A stretch of 14,058 bases of DNA from Caldilinea sp. (GTDB taxonomy: Bacteria > Chloroflexota > Anaerolineae > Caldilineales > Caldilineaceae): assembly GCA_026389955.1 (NCBI GenBank), contig JAPLGY010000323.1:1-14058 (forward strand). Direction: 5' to 3'. This document shows, piece by piece, positions 7,082 through 13,968 of this stretch. The notes under the pieces are model-generated. The model was not told the DNA's origin, did no database searches, and saw only the letters and a list, made by a program, of their open reading frames with translations. The position numbers and the translations under genes were made by a program. The first letter of the stretch is position 1. Every line of letters starts with the position of its first letter.

Positions 7082-7795
7082 CTACCCGGAGCGACGGCTG
7101 CGCCACCAGCCGAGGGCGGAAAGCAGGACAGCCCCGGCCAGCCCACCCTGCACCCCGGCCAGCCAGCCCGGGAACAGCTGCGCTTCCTCGTCCTGCCGGA
7201 CAGCCAGGGGGGGCTCTGCGACAAGCGGCGCACGTTTGTCTGCGGCCCTGCCCAGATCCGCAGCGGAAGCCGGCGCCTGCGGTAGTGCTTCAGACTCTAG
7301 TGCTTCAGACTCTGCGGCCAGCGTCCTCTGTTCGGGGGCAGAGGGTGCCGCCAACGCCCCGGCGGGGGGGGAGGAAACGTGCAGGGAGCGGGCAGGGAGC
7401 CCAAAGGCAGGCACCACCAATGTCAACAGCCACAGGGCCATGCTGCCAGCCAGCGCGCCGCGCCAGAGCGGACTGCCCCTCTGCCAGAACCGCCGCCACT
7501 CTTCCAGCCAGGTCTTCCAACGGGGAAGGGGGGGGGAGGCCTCCTCGGTTGTTGCAGCGAGCCGCACAGGCTGGCTGGCCTGCTCCGGGGTCAGCACAAA
7601 ACTGCGGGGGGCGGCCAACAGGGGCAGCGACCGCAGCAGCCGCACAGTTTCAGTCAAGGTGCCCAGGCGCCAGGCAACGCTTGCATCCTGCTGCACAGCC
7701 TCTTCGACCAGACGCCTTTCCGCTTCTGAAACAGCGTGGTCGATATAGGCGGAGAGCAGTTCGTCAGAGATCTCTGGAAAACGTGATGTCGGCAT
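7082..7795 (-). CDS. Anti-sigma factor, two membrane helices, no zinc motif
   Basis: A 237-residue protein immediately downstream of the ECF sigma gene. Residues 7-66 (ISDELLSAYIDHAVSEAERR, TLTETVRLLRSLP) have the helical pattern of anti-sigma N-terminal domains, but the HxxxCxxC zinc motif is absent, so it belongs to the zinc-free group. A basic amphipathic stretch precedes a membrane helix (about 110-131). An Ala/Pro/Glu-rich loop of about 75 residues follows, and a second helix (about 210-230) ends in WWRSRRSG. This implies cytoplasmic ends and an exposed loop that could sense envelope stress or be cut by proteases. The assignment rests on gene order and N-terminal pattern rather than on a strongly conserved motif. 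A small in-frame duplication (SEALESEAL) lies in the loop. Confidence 0.75.
   Translation of the reverse strand: MPTSRFPEISDELLSAYIDHAVSEAERRLVEEAVQQDASVAWRLGTLTETVRLLRSLPLLAAPRSFVLTPEQASQPVRLAATTEEASPPLPRWKTWLEEWRRFWQRGSPLWRGALAGSMALWLLTLVVPAFGLPARSLHVSSPPAGALAAPSAPEQRTLAAESEALESEALPQAPASAADLGRAADKRAPLVAEPPLAVRQDEEAQLFPGWLAGVQGGLAGAVLLSALGWWRSRRSG
7284..7313. repeat. Two tandem 15-bp copies inside the anti-sigma gene
   Basis: AGTGCTTCAGACTCT occurs twice head to tail (7284-7298 and 7299-7313). In the coding sense it gives a duplicated Glu/Ser/Ala/Leu pentapeptide in the exposed loop of the anti-sigma factor. It is exact and in frame, so it looks like a recent slip. Confidence 0.9.
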
Positions 7796-7851
7796 GGTTT
7801 CTCAAACTTCAGGTCGTCGCTGCCCTGGTCAGCGTTGCTCGCCTTCTCTTG

Positions 7852-8493
7852 TCAGTAAGGACGGAAAGTTGCCGGCAATAGTTCCGGGAAACGCAGCAAA
7901 AACGTGCGCACCCGGCTGCGTGCCCGGTTGATGCGCGACTTGACCGTGCCGATGGGGATGTCGGCGATTTCAGCGATCTCTTCGTACGAATAGCCGTGCA
8001 CGTCACAGAGTGTGATTGCCAGCCGTTGGTCGGCGGGCAATGCAGCGAGGGCCCGTTCGAGCAGGTCGTGCAGCTCAGCCTGCTCGACCTGTGTCTGGGG
8101 GTCCCCACTTCTATCCTCAAAATAGGGGGCATACTCGTCGTTTTCGATCAGGTCATCCAGATTGGCGGTGGGATGACGCCGCCGGGCACGCAGCCAGTCG
8201 TAACAGCTGTTGGCGACGATCCGGGTCAGCCAGCTTTTGAAGCTGCCACCTTGAAATGTGGAAAAGGCGCGATAGACCTTGAGGAAACTTTCCTGAACGA
8301 CGTCGGCCGCCGCCGCTTCGTCCAGCAGCGTTCGGTAGGCTACGCTGTAGGCCAGATTTTGGTAAAGGAGCACCAGCTGGTTGAAGGCTGCCAGGTCGCC
8401 AGCCGCCGCCCTCTCCAACGTCTGCGCTTCGTCGAAGGACGCAGCGACACCCAGCTGTGCCCGCTTGCTTTGCCCTGTCTCCAGTCCTTGCAT
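7852..8493 (-). CDS. ECF-type RNA polymerase sigma factor
   Basis: A 213-residue group-4 sigma factor. Region 2 (about 27-105) has GDLAAFNQLVLLYQNLAYSV, the -10-recognition segment ADVVQESFLKVYRAF, and SFKSWLTRIVANSCYDWLR. Region 4 (about 143-199) has ALAALPADQRLAITLCDVHG, YSYEEIAEIADIPIGTVKSR and a basic recognition tail. A 35-residue acidic linker joins them, with no C-terminal extension. Start is uncertain. ATG 8493 has GGAAGG 12 bases upstream. ATG 8556 adds 21 residues but runs across the tRNA promoter on the other strand and has no ribosome site. A still longer frame to 8592 overlaps the tRNA itself. The anti-sigma gene follows 56 bases downstream, and mutM after it. Confidence 0.93.
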   Translation of the reverse strand: MQGLETGQSKRAQLGVAASFDEAQTLERAAAGDLAAFNQLVLLYQNLAYSVAYRTLLDEAAAADVVQESFLKVYRAFSTFQGGSFKSWLTRIVANSCYDWLRARRRHPTANLDDLIENDEYAPYFEDRSGDPQTQVEQAELHDLLERALAALPADQRLAITLCDVHGYSYEEIAEIADIPIGTVKSRINRARSRVRTFLLRFPELLPATFRPY

Positions 8494-8515
8494 CCTGAGT
8501 AGAAGCCTTCCGAGT

Positions 8516-8544
8516 TTGACGATTCCAACACCACCGGGTATACT
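8516..8544 (+). promoter_or_regulatory. Sigma-70-type promoter of the tRNA-Leu gene
   Basis: TTGACG (8516-8521), a 17-base spacer, and TATACT (8539-8544), with tRNA base 1 at 8563, about 12 bases past the expected transcription start. On the other strand the same bases give TAGTAT as a possible -10 for the divergent sigma gene, but only a poor -35 (TTCGGC) lies 17 bases away. Confidence 0.75.
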
Positions 8545-8562
8545 ACCAGAGTTCATATTTGT

Positions 8563-8647
<85 letters not shown>

Positions 8648-8652
8648 AACCT

Positions 8653-8710
8653 TTGCCAGGCAGGCCCAACTCTCTCCTTCAGTATAGCAGAGATTTTGGC
8701 CTGCTGGCAA
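8653..8710. other. Long hairpin directly behind tRNA-Leu
   Basis: TTGCCAGGCAGGCC (8653-8666) pairs with GGCCTGCTGGCAA (8698-8710) over 13 base pairs with one bulged G. Inside, TCTCT (8671-8675) can pair with AGAGA (8689-8693), which is followed by TTTT at 8694-8697. It begins five bases after the tRNA CCA. It could be the tRNA terminator (inner stem plus T run), a processing signal, or a small structured RNA. No longer T run follows the outer stem. Confidence 0.6.
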
Positions 8711-8904
8711 CCGGTAAGAACAAAGTCCTGGCCGAAGCAGGCAGCAAATTTTTCCGACCTATTGCACTCGCATCGGTATCCCGCCGGAAAAACGTCCAGA
8801 ACCCGCGCTGATGTGCCGAGCCGTCGGCAGAAGTGTAGATGGATCGGGCGATGGGTCTGGAGAAAGGCTGGGGAGGGCGTGCATCGACATCTGGATTGGT
8901 CAGA

Positions 8905-10329
8905 ATGCTTAGAGTACGCTGTGCTTGTGTGACCTCGTCCTGTGGCCTCTCACGCTTCTCCCATGTTTGCTGCCACAGCAAAATCTCTTCCATCTTCTGG
9001 GTTCTGGCTGTGTCCCTCTGCACGGTTGTCTTGACAGCCTGTGGATCGGCTGCAGACGCAGAAGCAGAACGGACCGCAGTGGCGCGCCAGATCGCACAGG
9101 AGTACGCCCAGGACCTCGATCTGGACAAAGCCCAGGCCGCGCTGAACGGCCTGGACGTTGCCAATCCTCGCCAGTGGCTGATGTTGCAGACAGAGACCCT
9201 GGCGGCTGATGCTGACCCGGCAGCGGCATCCCTGGCGCTGTTGGCTGATGCACTCAACACCCGGCAGATGCAGCTCGAGCCCCAGGGGCTGACGGCACCG
9301 TCCTCTCTGCCCCCGGCAGAGCCGACAGCAGAGCCCCCGGCAGAGCCGACAGCAGAGCCTGCAGCAGAGCCTGCAGCAGAGCCAACAGCAGAACCTGCAG
9401 CAGAGCCAACAGCAGAGCCTGCAGCAAAGACATTCCCCTCCCCGACCGCTGCGCCGTCCCTGCCAGCGACTGAGAGGTTGTTGGCGCTCCCGACGCCGAC
9501 CCCGCTGCCCACCTTGCCCCAGGGCCGAGCAACAGGCCCAGCCAACGTGCGCAGCGGCCCGGACACAGCCTTTGATTTGCTGCTCTCGTTGCCCCCCGAC
9601 GCGGTCGTCGACCTGATTGGAAAGACGCCTGCGGGCGACTGGTGGCAGGTGCGGCTGGCCGACGGCAGCGACGGCTGGGTCTTCGCCCAGCTGCTGGCCG
9701 TTTCTGGCCCAGCCGACAGCGTCTCTGTCGCCGCCGTTCTCCCCACCCTGCCGCCGCCCCCTGCACCGGTCGCTGCACCGGTCGCTGCTGCCGAGCCTGC
9801 ACCGGTCGCTGCGGCCGAGCCTGCGGCCGAAGCTGCCCCTGCCGAAGTGACTGCTCAGAGCGCTGCAGGGCCACATTTTCGGCTGGTCGAAAAACGGCTG
9901 TGGGATGTTTTTGAAAACGGCGGGCAGAAGGATGGGCCGACGGTGATCTGTGGTGAACGGCGCGAGCTGCACGTCTACGTGCGCGATGCGGCGGGAAGCC
10001 CGCTCAACGGGATAGCTGTCCAGGCCCTGCTGGGCGCCAAAGAAATTCTGGTCACCGGGTCACAGGGAAAAGGGGACGGCAAGGTCGAGTTTGTGCTGGG
10101 GGGGGGCCAGTATGTGACTGTTGCTCGGGACAACGACGGCCGTGAGGCGACTGCTGAGACCGCCTATGGGTTGACCACAGACCCGCGCGAGATCCCCTTC
10201 GAGCAGTTCGTGGCCGGCCAGTACTGCGGCGACGAAGCTGCCTGCAATTTCTGGGCCAATCCCACCAATCAGCCGCCGCCCTGCTCAGGCCATTTCAGTT
10301 GGACCGTCGTCTTTCAGCGCAACTACTGA
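8905..10329 (+). CDS. Secreted lipoprotein with SH3 domain and a C-terminal domain shared with the next gene
   Basis: About 474 residues from ATG 8905. A hydrophobic segment ends in the lipobox LTAC, placing the lipidated Cys at residue 46. Residues 50-125 are helical (QIAQEYAQDLDLDKAQAALN and following). A Pro/Ala/Glu/Thr repeat spans about 137-175. Residues 207-266 are a bacterial SH3 domain (ANVRSGPDTAFDLLLSLP, DWWQVRLADGSDGWV), a fold that often binds cell wall. A second Ala/Pro linker leads to the C-terminal domain (322-474), which starts PHFRLVEKR, contains HVYVRDAAGSPLNGIAV and ends SWTVVFQRNY. That last domain resembles the C-terminus of the next gene's product. Four Cys residues (two in CGDEAAC) suggest disulfides. 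GTG 8929 is an alternative start giving a shorter signal peptide; an upstream ATG at 8839 makes it implausibly long. Substrate and role are unknown. Confidence 0.8.
   Translation: MLRVRCACVTSSCGLSRFSHVCCHSKISSIFWVLAVSLCTVVLTACGSAADAEAERTAVARQIAQEYAQDLDLDKAQAALNGLDVANPRQWLMLQTETLAADADPAAASLALLADALNTRQMQLEPQGLTAPSSLPPAEPTAEPPAEPTAEPAAEPAAEPTAEPAAEPTAEPAAKTFPSPTAAPSLPATERLLALPTPTPLPTLPQGRATGPANVRSGPDTAFDLLLSLPPDAVVDLIGKTPAGDWWQVRLADGSDGWVFAQLLAVSGPADSVSVAAVLPTLPPPPAPVAAPVAAAEPAPVAAAEPAAEAAPAEVTAQSAAGPHFRLVEKRLWDVFENGGQKDGPTVICGERRELHVYVRDAAGSPLNGIAVQALLGAKEILVTGSQGKGDGKVEFVLGGGQYVTVARDNDGREATAETAYGLTTDPREIPFEQFVAGQYCGDEAACNFWANPTNQPPPCSGHFSWTVVFQRNY
9313..9423 (+). repeat. Pro-Ala-Glu-Pro-Thr-Ala-Glu tandem repeat
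   Basis: In-frame short tandem repeats built from GCAGAGCC-type units (PAEPTAE, PAEPAAE). They form a rigid acidic linker between the helical domain and the SH3 domain of the lipoprotein. Copies are near-identical at DNA level, so length is likely to vary between strains and assemblies. Confidence 0.85.
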
Positions 10330-10336
10330 CCCTGCT

Positions 10337-10365
10337 TTGGCGGGCAGCCAGTTGCGTGCGATAAT
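10337..10365 (+). promoter_or_regulatory. Candidate promoter of the four-CNB-domain gene
   Basis: TTGGCG (10337-10342), exactly 17 bases, then GATAAT (10360-10365): four of six and five of six matches to the sigma-70 consensus. It lies in the 90-base gap after the lipoprotein gene, so the downstream gene can be transcribed on its own as well as by readthrough. Confidence 0.6.
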
Positions 10366-10383
10366 CGCGCGCAAGAATGCTTG

Positions 10384-10399
10384 GCTTGGGTTCCCAAGC
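10384..10399. promoter_or_regulatory. 16-base perfect palindrome GCTTGGG-TT-CCCAAGC in the leader
   Basis: It lies about 12 bases after the predicted transcription start and 6 bases before the AGGAG ribosome site (10406-10410). As DNA it is an operator candidate; as RNA it is a 6-bp stem with a four-base loop next to the ribosome site. Confidence 0.5.
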
Positions 10400-10419
10400 G
10401 AGACCAGGAGACAACGCTG

Positions 10420-12837
10420 TTGAAAGAAGAATTCATCCAGTTTGCGCCGCTGTTTGCTGGGCTCACCCCCAGCGACCAGAAACTGTTGAGCGATCGTTTT
10501 GTGCAGAACAGCGCTGCGACAGGCACCGTCTTGTTTCAGGCTGGGGACAACGCCGACGGCCTTTATCTGGTCGGCAGTGGGTTTGTGCGCCTTTTCACAG
10601 CAGGGGGCAGCACTCTGGCAACCCTGGGGCCAGGCAGCGTGCTGGGCGAAGACAGCCTCTACCGTGCGCTTCCTTATGATGTCAGCGCCCATGCGGTCTC
10701 TGCGCTGGAGTACTGGAAGCTGACAGACGCGGATCTGCGCGCGATCATCGTCCAGTATCCGGCGGTCGGTCTGAAGCTGAGCCAAAATTTTGGCAGTCTG
10801 ATTGCCCAGATGCAGAACTATCTTGTCCAGCAGCTGGGCAAGACCGCTGAGTTGAATGGGCTGCCCCGCCATACCCTGCAGGCCATCGCCGACCAGCTCG
10901 AGCCACGCAAAGTTGGGACAGGGCAGCCGCTCTATCGGGCTGGAGACACAGCCGGGGGGCTCTTTCTGGTCGAAAGCGGCCGGATCGAAATCCGGCCCGA
11001 CAGCGCAGACGGCGAGCGCCAGGAGGCTGGCGCAGGCCAGCTGCTGGGTGCCCTGGCCTTGTTGACCAACAAGGCCCAGACAGCCACAGCCACAGCCCGC
11101 GAAGAGACCCTGCTCTGGGCGCTCTCGGTAGAAGATTTTCAGTCGATCGCCTCCCGCCAGCCCGGCCTGCGCCGCAGCCTGGGGCGCAAGGTCAGCGCCC
11201 GGCTGAGCCGCACAGACCAGGCACAGGCCGCTTTTCGTCTGGCGCAGATGCCGATCTTCGCACAGCTGCCGCAGGCAGCCCTCCAGGGACTTGCGCAGCG
11301 GATGGTGCTCCAGCACGTGCCTGCCGGCGAGCGGGTCTACCGGATTGGGGAGCTCGGCGACGCTTTTTATCTGGTCGAGAGCGGCGAAATCGAGCTGACC
11401 GCTGAAAATGCGGTCGGCATCGTCGAAGAGACTGGCCGGATCGGGGCCAATGGCTTTTTCGGCGAGCTGAGCCTGTTGACTGGCCAGATCCGGGACGAAG
11501 ATGCCACCGCCACGCGCAACACCAATCTGTGGGTGCTCCCCAAAGCCCAGCTGGACGAAGTGGCGATCCAGAATCCTGCTGTTGGCAAAGCGCTCAGCCA
11601 GGGAGTCGCCACCCGCCTGGCCAGTGCCAGCCGCCCACAAGAAGAACTCTCGCTGCGCCAGTTTGTGCTGCTGGCCGACCTCAACCCGGCCGATTTGAAA
11701 CAGATCGTCCCTTTGCTGCACCCGATGCGCTACCGGGCTGGCGAAATTATCTACCGGACCAGCACACCCGCCGACACCCTCTATCTGGTCGAAAAAGGCA
11801 CTGTGCGTGTCCAGATGCTCAACGGCGGCGCCTACCTGGTGGGCCCCGGCGAAACGCTCGGAGAACGGGCGCTGATCACCGAGCAGCCCCACAACACGAC
11901 CGTCAGCGCCGACACCGATGTCGACCTGTGGACACTGGGCAAGCAGGATCTGGACCTGTTGATGAACCGCTATCCGGCGATTGCCATCAGCCTGACACGC
12001 ATTATCAGCCAGCGGATGGCCGAAATGCCGTCGGTGCCGGCTGGGGGTCCCGGACAGCCTGCCCGCGCGGCGGAGATGGCCCCCGCTCGGCGGCGCCATC
12101 AAGCTGCAGCGCTGCCAGAGTCTGACCCCCCACGCCGACGCCGACGCAGCTTGAGCGACTGGTATGGCTCGCTTTCGCCGGGTGCCCGGCTCCGCTTCAT
12201 GCTTCTGCTGCTCCTGCTGCTGGTCCTGCTCTGCTTGACCCTGCCGTTTACTGCGATGACCATTCTCAACGGCATCGGCGCTGCCAGCCGTGCGGTCGCT
12301 GCTACGCTGGACAACGCGCTCGACTCGGTCTATGCCAGCGGCAGCGTCCAGATCGCCGAGGCAGCGGCCGACGAAGCCGAACGGCTCCGGCCGACCCCAG
12401 AGGCGGTCGTGGCCGCCGCTGCCCCGCGCCAGCTCGACAGCCGACTCCAGGGGCTCGGGGTGACCATCGAAGATGCCCAGGTGCAGCCCGGCCAACCCTA
12501 CTGGCGGCTGGTGGAGGTACGTTGGGAAGACGAACAACAAGCCGGCGGCAAACACCATATCTATGTCGATGTCATGGACGAAAACGGCAAGCGGGTGCAA
12601 AACCAGCCGGTGACTGTCTTTTGGGGAGATGGAAGCCACACAGCGGCCCTGGAAGACAAGCCTGCCCCCGATTTTGGCTTCAACTACCAGATGTATGCCG
12701 CCGGGTACGCCTACGGTGTCAAGGTCGAAGGGCTCCCCAGCGATGTGCTGCGCGGCGCAGGCCTGGGCGATCTCACCAAACGGTTCCACGGCATCCATGT
12801 CGCCTACTACCTGACCTACCAGCGGGCCGTTCGCTAG
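10420..12837 (+). CDS. Membrane protein with four tandem cyclic-nucleotide-binding-like domains and an extracytoplasmic domain
   Basis: 805 residues from TTG 10420, chosen because AGGAG (10406-10410) stands 9 bases upstream; an earlier TTG at 10381 would put the leader palindrome inside the gene. Four cNMP-binding-like beta-barrel domains occupy about 8-114, 146-249, 277-387 and 414-519, each with the pattern LFxAGDxADGLYLVxSGxVR and a phosphate-loop region. Loops 1, 3 and 4 keep Gly-Glu (LGED, FGEL, LGER); loop 2 has LGAL. All four lack the arginine that grips the cyclic phosphate: Y, Q, D/E and H stand there. A linker with RRRRR (572-576) precedes one membrane helix (593-613), so the C-terminus should be outside. 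A low-complexity stalk leads to the final domain (693-805: PYWRLVEVRW, HIYVDVMDENG, HVAYYLTYQR), which resembles the lipoprotein C-terminus. There is no DNA-binding, kinase or channel domain, so the output is unknown. Confidence 0.88.
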   Translation: MKEEFIQFAPLFAGLTPSDQKLLSDRFVQNSAATGTVLFQAGDNADGLYLVGSGFVRLFTAGGSTLATLGPGSVLGEDSLYRALPYDVSAHAVSALEYWKLTDADLRAIIVQYPAVGLKLSQNFGSLIAQMQNYLVQQLGKTAELNGLPRHTLQAIADQLEPRKVGTGQPLYRAGDTAGGLFLVESGRIEIRPDSADGERQEAGAGQLLGALALLTNKAQTATATAREETLLWALSVEDFQSIASRQPGLRRSLGRKVSARLSRTDQAQAAFRLAQMPIFAQLPQAALQGLAQRMVLQHVPAGERVYRIGELGDAFYLVESGEIELTAENAVGIVEETGRIGANGFFGELSLLTGQIRDEDATATRNTNLWVLPKAQLDEVAIQNPAVGKALSQGVATRLASASRPQEELSLRQFVLLADLNPADLKQIVPLLHPMRYRAGEIIYRTSTPADTLYLVEKGTVRVQMLNGGAYLVGPGETLGERALITEQPHNTTVSADTDVDLWTLGKQDLDLLMNRYPAIAISLTRIISQRMAEMPSVPAGGPGQPARAAEMAPARRRHQAAALPESDPPRRRRRSLSDWYGSLSPGARLRFMLLLLLLLVLLCLTLPFTAMTILNGIGAASRAVAATLDNALDSVYASGSVQIAEAAADEAERLRPTPEAVVAAAAPRQLDSRLQGLGVTIEDAQVQPGQPYWRLVEVRWEDEQQAGGKHHIYVDVMDENGKRVQNQPVTVFWGDGSHTAALEDKPAPDFGFNYQMYAAGYAYGVKVEGLPSDVLRGAGLGDLTKRFHGIHVAYYLTYQRAVR

Positions 12838-12857
12838 GTCTCCTGTGGCTCCGGGAT

Positions 12858-13556
12858 TCAGGGATGCACAGTCACATCCCTGACCCCGACCACCACTTGC
12901 TGGCTGCTGCGGATCCAGGGGGGCTCAAGGGTCTGCGAACGAGAGAGGAGGCGCCCGCAGCGGCTGGCGGCTGCATAGCTGCGGGCGACGGCGACGCTGA
13001 AGGGTGCTCCGCGCAGCCAGCAGCGCAGAAAGACCGAAAGACTGGGCTCGGGAAACCAGTTGACCCCGACCGCCCCAGCGACGCTCTGGGCGCCCAGGGC
13101 GAGCCATTGCCCGGCCAGAGAAAGACCATAGCAGTTGAGCCCGTAGACCACCCGCAGGGCAAGCCGTGCAGGCGACTGGCTGTGAATCTGCTGAAGCAGG
13201 CTGAATGTTTCGGGCCCCACCCGCTCCTGGCCGCGATGGCCGACGATCACACCTTTCTGGCCGTGGGCCAGCAGCAGCAGGTCGACGGTGTGGCTCTGGC
13301 TGGCCTGCAGCAGGCTCTCCACCAGACGAGGCCCGGTCGCCGCTGCATCCTCTAGAACAATCACCCGGTCGTAGCAACGGTAGGCCCCGTACAGGTGCAA
13401 CAAGAGTTTGGCATACTCCTCTGTGCTCCAGTCGATGACGGCCATCAGCCAGCCCGGCAACGTCAGACCGCTGATATGGCCGACATTCTCCAAAAAAACG
13501 ACCAAGGCAATCGGCCTGGAAGGGGAGGGAGGGGCAGTAGCCACGGCAGGCGTCAC
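12858..13556 (-). CDS. Caspase-like (clan CD) cysteine peptidase candidate
   Basis: 232 residues from GTG 13556. A short Pro-rich leader is followed by an alternating beta/alpha pattern: IALVVFLENVGH (16-27), CYDRVIVLEDAAAT (61-74), then VDLLLLAHGQKG (91-102) and LRVVYGLNCYGLSLA (134-148). A hydrophobic strand ending His-Gly (H98) and a later strand ending in Cys (C142), 44 residues apart, is the catalytic arrangement of caspases, metacaspases and CHAT peptidases. GAQSVAGAVGVNW and FLRCWLRGAPFSVAVARSYA after the Cys also fit that fold. There is no signal peptide, so it should be cytoplasmic. The start overlaps the upstream stop by 4 bases (GTGA), implying coupled translation; GTG 13544 is an alternative. 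I do not recognise a named family. The peptidase reading is inference from motif spacing, and the protein may be inactive. Confidence 0.6.
   Translation of the reverse strand: MTPAVATAPPSPSRPIALVVFLENVGHISGLTLPGWLMAVIDWSTEEYAKLLLHLYGAYRCYDRVIVLEDAAATGPRLVESLLQASQSHTVDLLLLAHGQKGVIVGHRGQERVGPETFSLLQQIHSQSPARLALRVVYGLNCYGLSLAGQWLALGAQSVAGAVGVNWFPEPSLSVFLRCWLRGAPFSVAVARSYAAASRCGRLLSRSQTLEPPWIRSSQQVVVGVRDVTVHP
12859..12882. terminator. Stem-loop between convergent genes, possible bidirectional terminator
   Basis: CAGGGATG (12859-12866) pairs with CATCCCTG (12875-12882) around an 8-base loop. It covers the last codons and stop of the peptidase gene and lies 21 bases after the stop of the four-domain gene. 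No T run follows on either strand, so intrinsic termination is doubtful. Confidence 0.35.
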
Positions 13557-13843
13557 TCCGGAGGGGGCTGGACAATGCGCAGCTTGAAGTTGTCTGTCAA
13601 CGCTCCCAATCCCTCGGCCAGCGTCTCCCAGGTTTTCGACTGAAAAATGGTGCGCGCCTTGTCGAGGCTCTCGACCTCGCCGCCCCCCAAAATTTCGGGA
13701 GAACTGCCCCAGACCGTGTACCAGACTTCTGAGAACTGAAAACCCAGCCTCGCCAGTGCTGGGGCCACTTTGTTGACCAGGTATTCCTGACATTCCTGTT
13801 CTTTCCCCTGCTGCATGTTGTAGCTGATCAGCACTTTGACCAT
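13553..13843 (-). CDS. Small dimeric alpha/beta-barrel-like protein of unknown function
   Basis: 96 residues starting VKVLISYNMQQGKEQECQEY. The first strand, a helix (EQECQEYLVNKVAPALARLG), a second strand (SEVWYTVWGSSPEIL), the phrase VESLDKARTIFQSKTW, a helix (ETLAEGLGALTDNF) and a last strand (KLRIVQ) follow the ferredoxin-like layout of dimeric alpha/beta-barrel proteins (NIPSNAP/EthD-like shape). No catalytic residue pattern is evident. ATG 13843 has AAGGA about 10 bases upstream; the in-frame extension to 13891 looks non-coding. Its stop TGA overlaps the GTG of the peptidase candidate, so the two are very likely made together. Confidence 0.72.
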   Translation of the reverse strand: MVKVLISYNMQQGKEQECQEYLVNKVAPALARLGFQFSEVWYTVWGSSPEILGGGEVESLDKARTIFQSKTWETLAEGLGALTDNFKLRIVQPPPE

Positions 13844-13968
13844 CGTCGCTCGTCCTTCGATCTTGCATTCAGTTGTTTGCCGGCCTGGCATTCACGCCAA
13901 TTCACGCTTTTGTAGTCTACCACAGTCTCCCCCATCGACAGTATCTGCCTGTACACTCGGGGTCTACT
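13844..13968. other. Spacer upstream of the two-gene unit
   Basis: On the minus strand TAGACT (complement of 13915-13920) could be a -10 element, without a convincing -35. It contains the first of three copies of CCCCCATC/GATGGGGG described in the findings. No gene is seen. Confidence 0.3.

Noticed and set aside
6472..7881. 469-codon plus-strand frame over mutM and the anti-sigma gene
   Set aside because: mutM on the other strand is certain from its catalytic and zinc-finger residues, and this frame has no coherent pattern.
9313..9840. Possible CRISPR-like or minisatellite array
   Set aside because: The repeats are short, adjacent without unique spacers, and encode Pro/Ala/Glu linkers in frame with the lipoprotein.
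10285..12798. 837-codon minus-strand frame opposite the four-domain gene
   Set aside because: The plus strand carries four recognisable CNB repeats, a membrane helix and a good ribosome site; the antisense frame is a codon-bias shadow.
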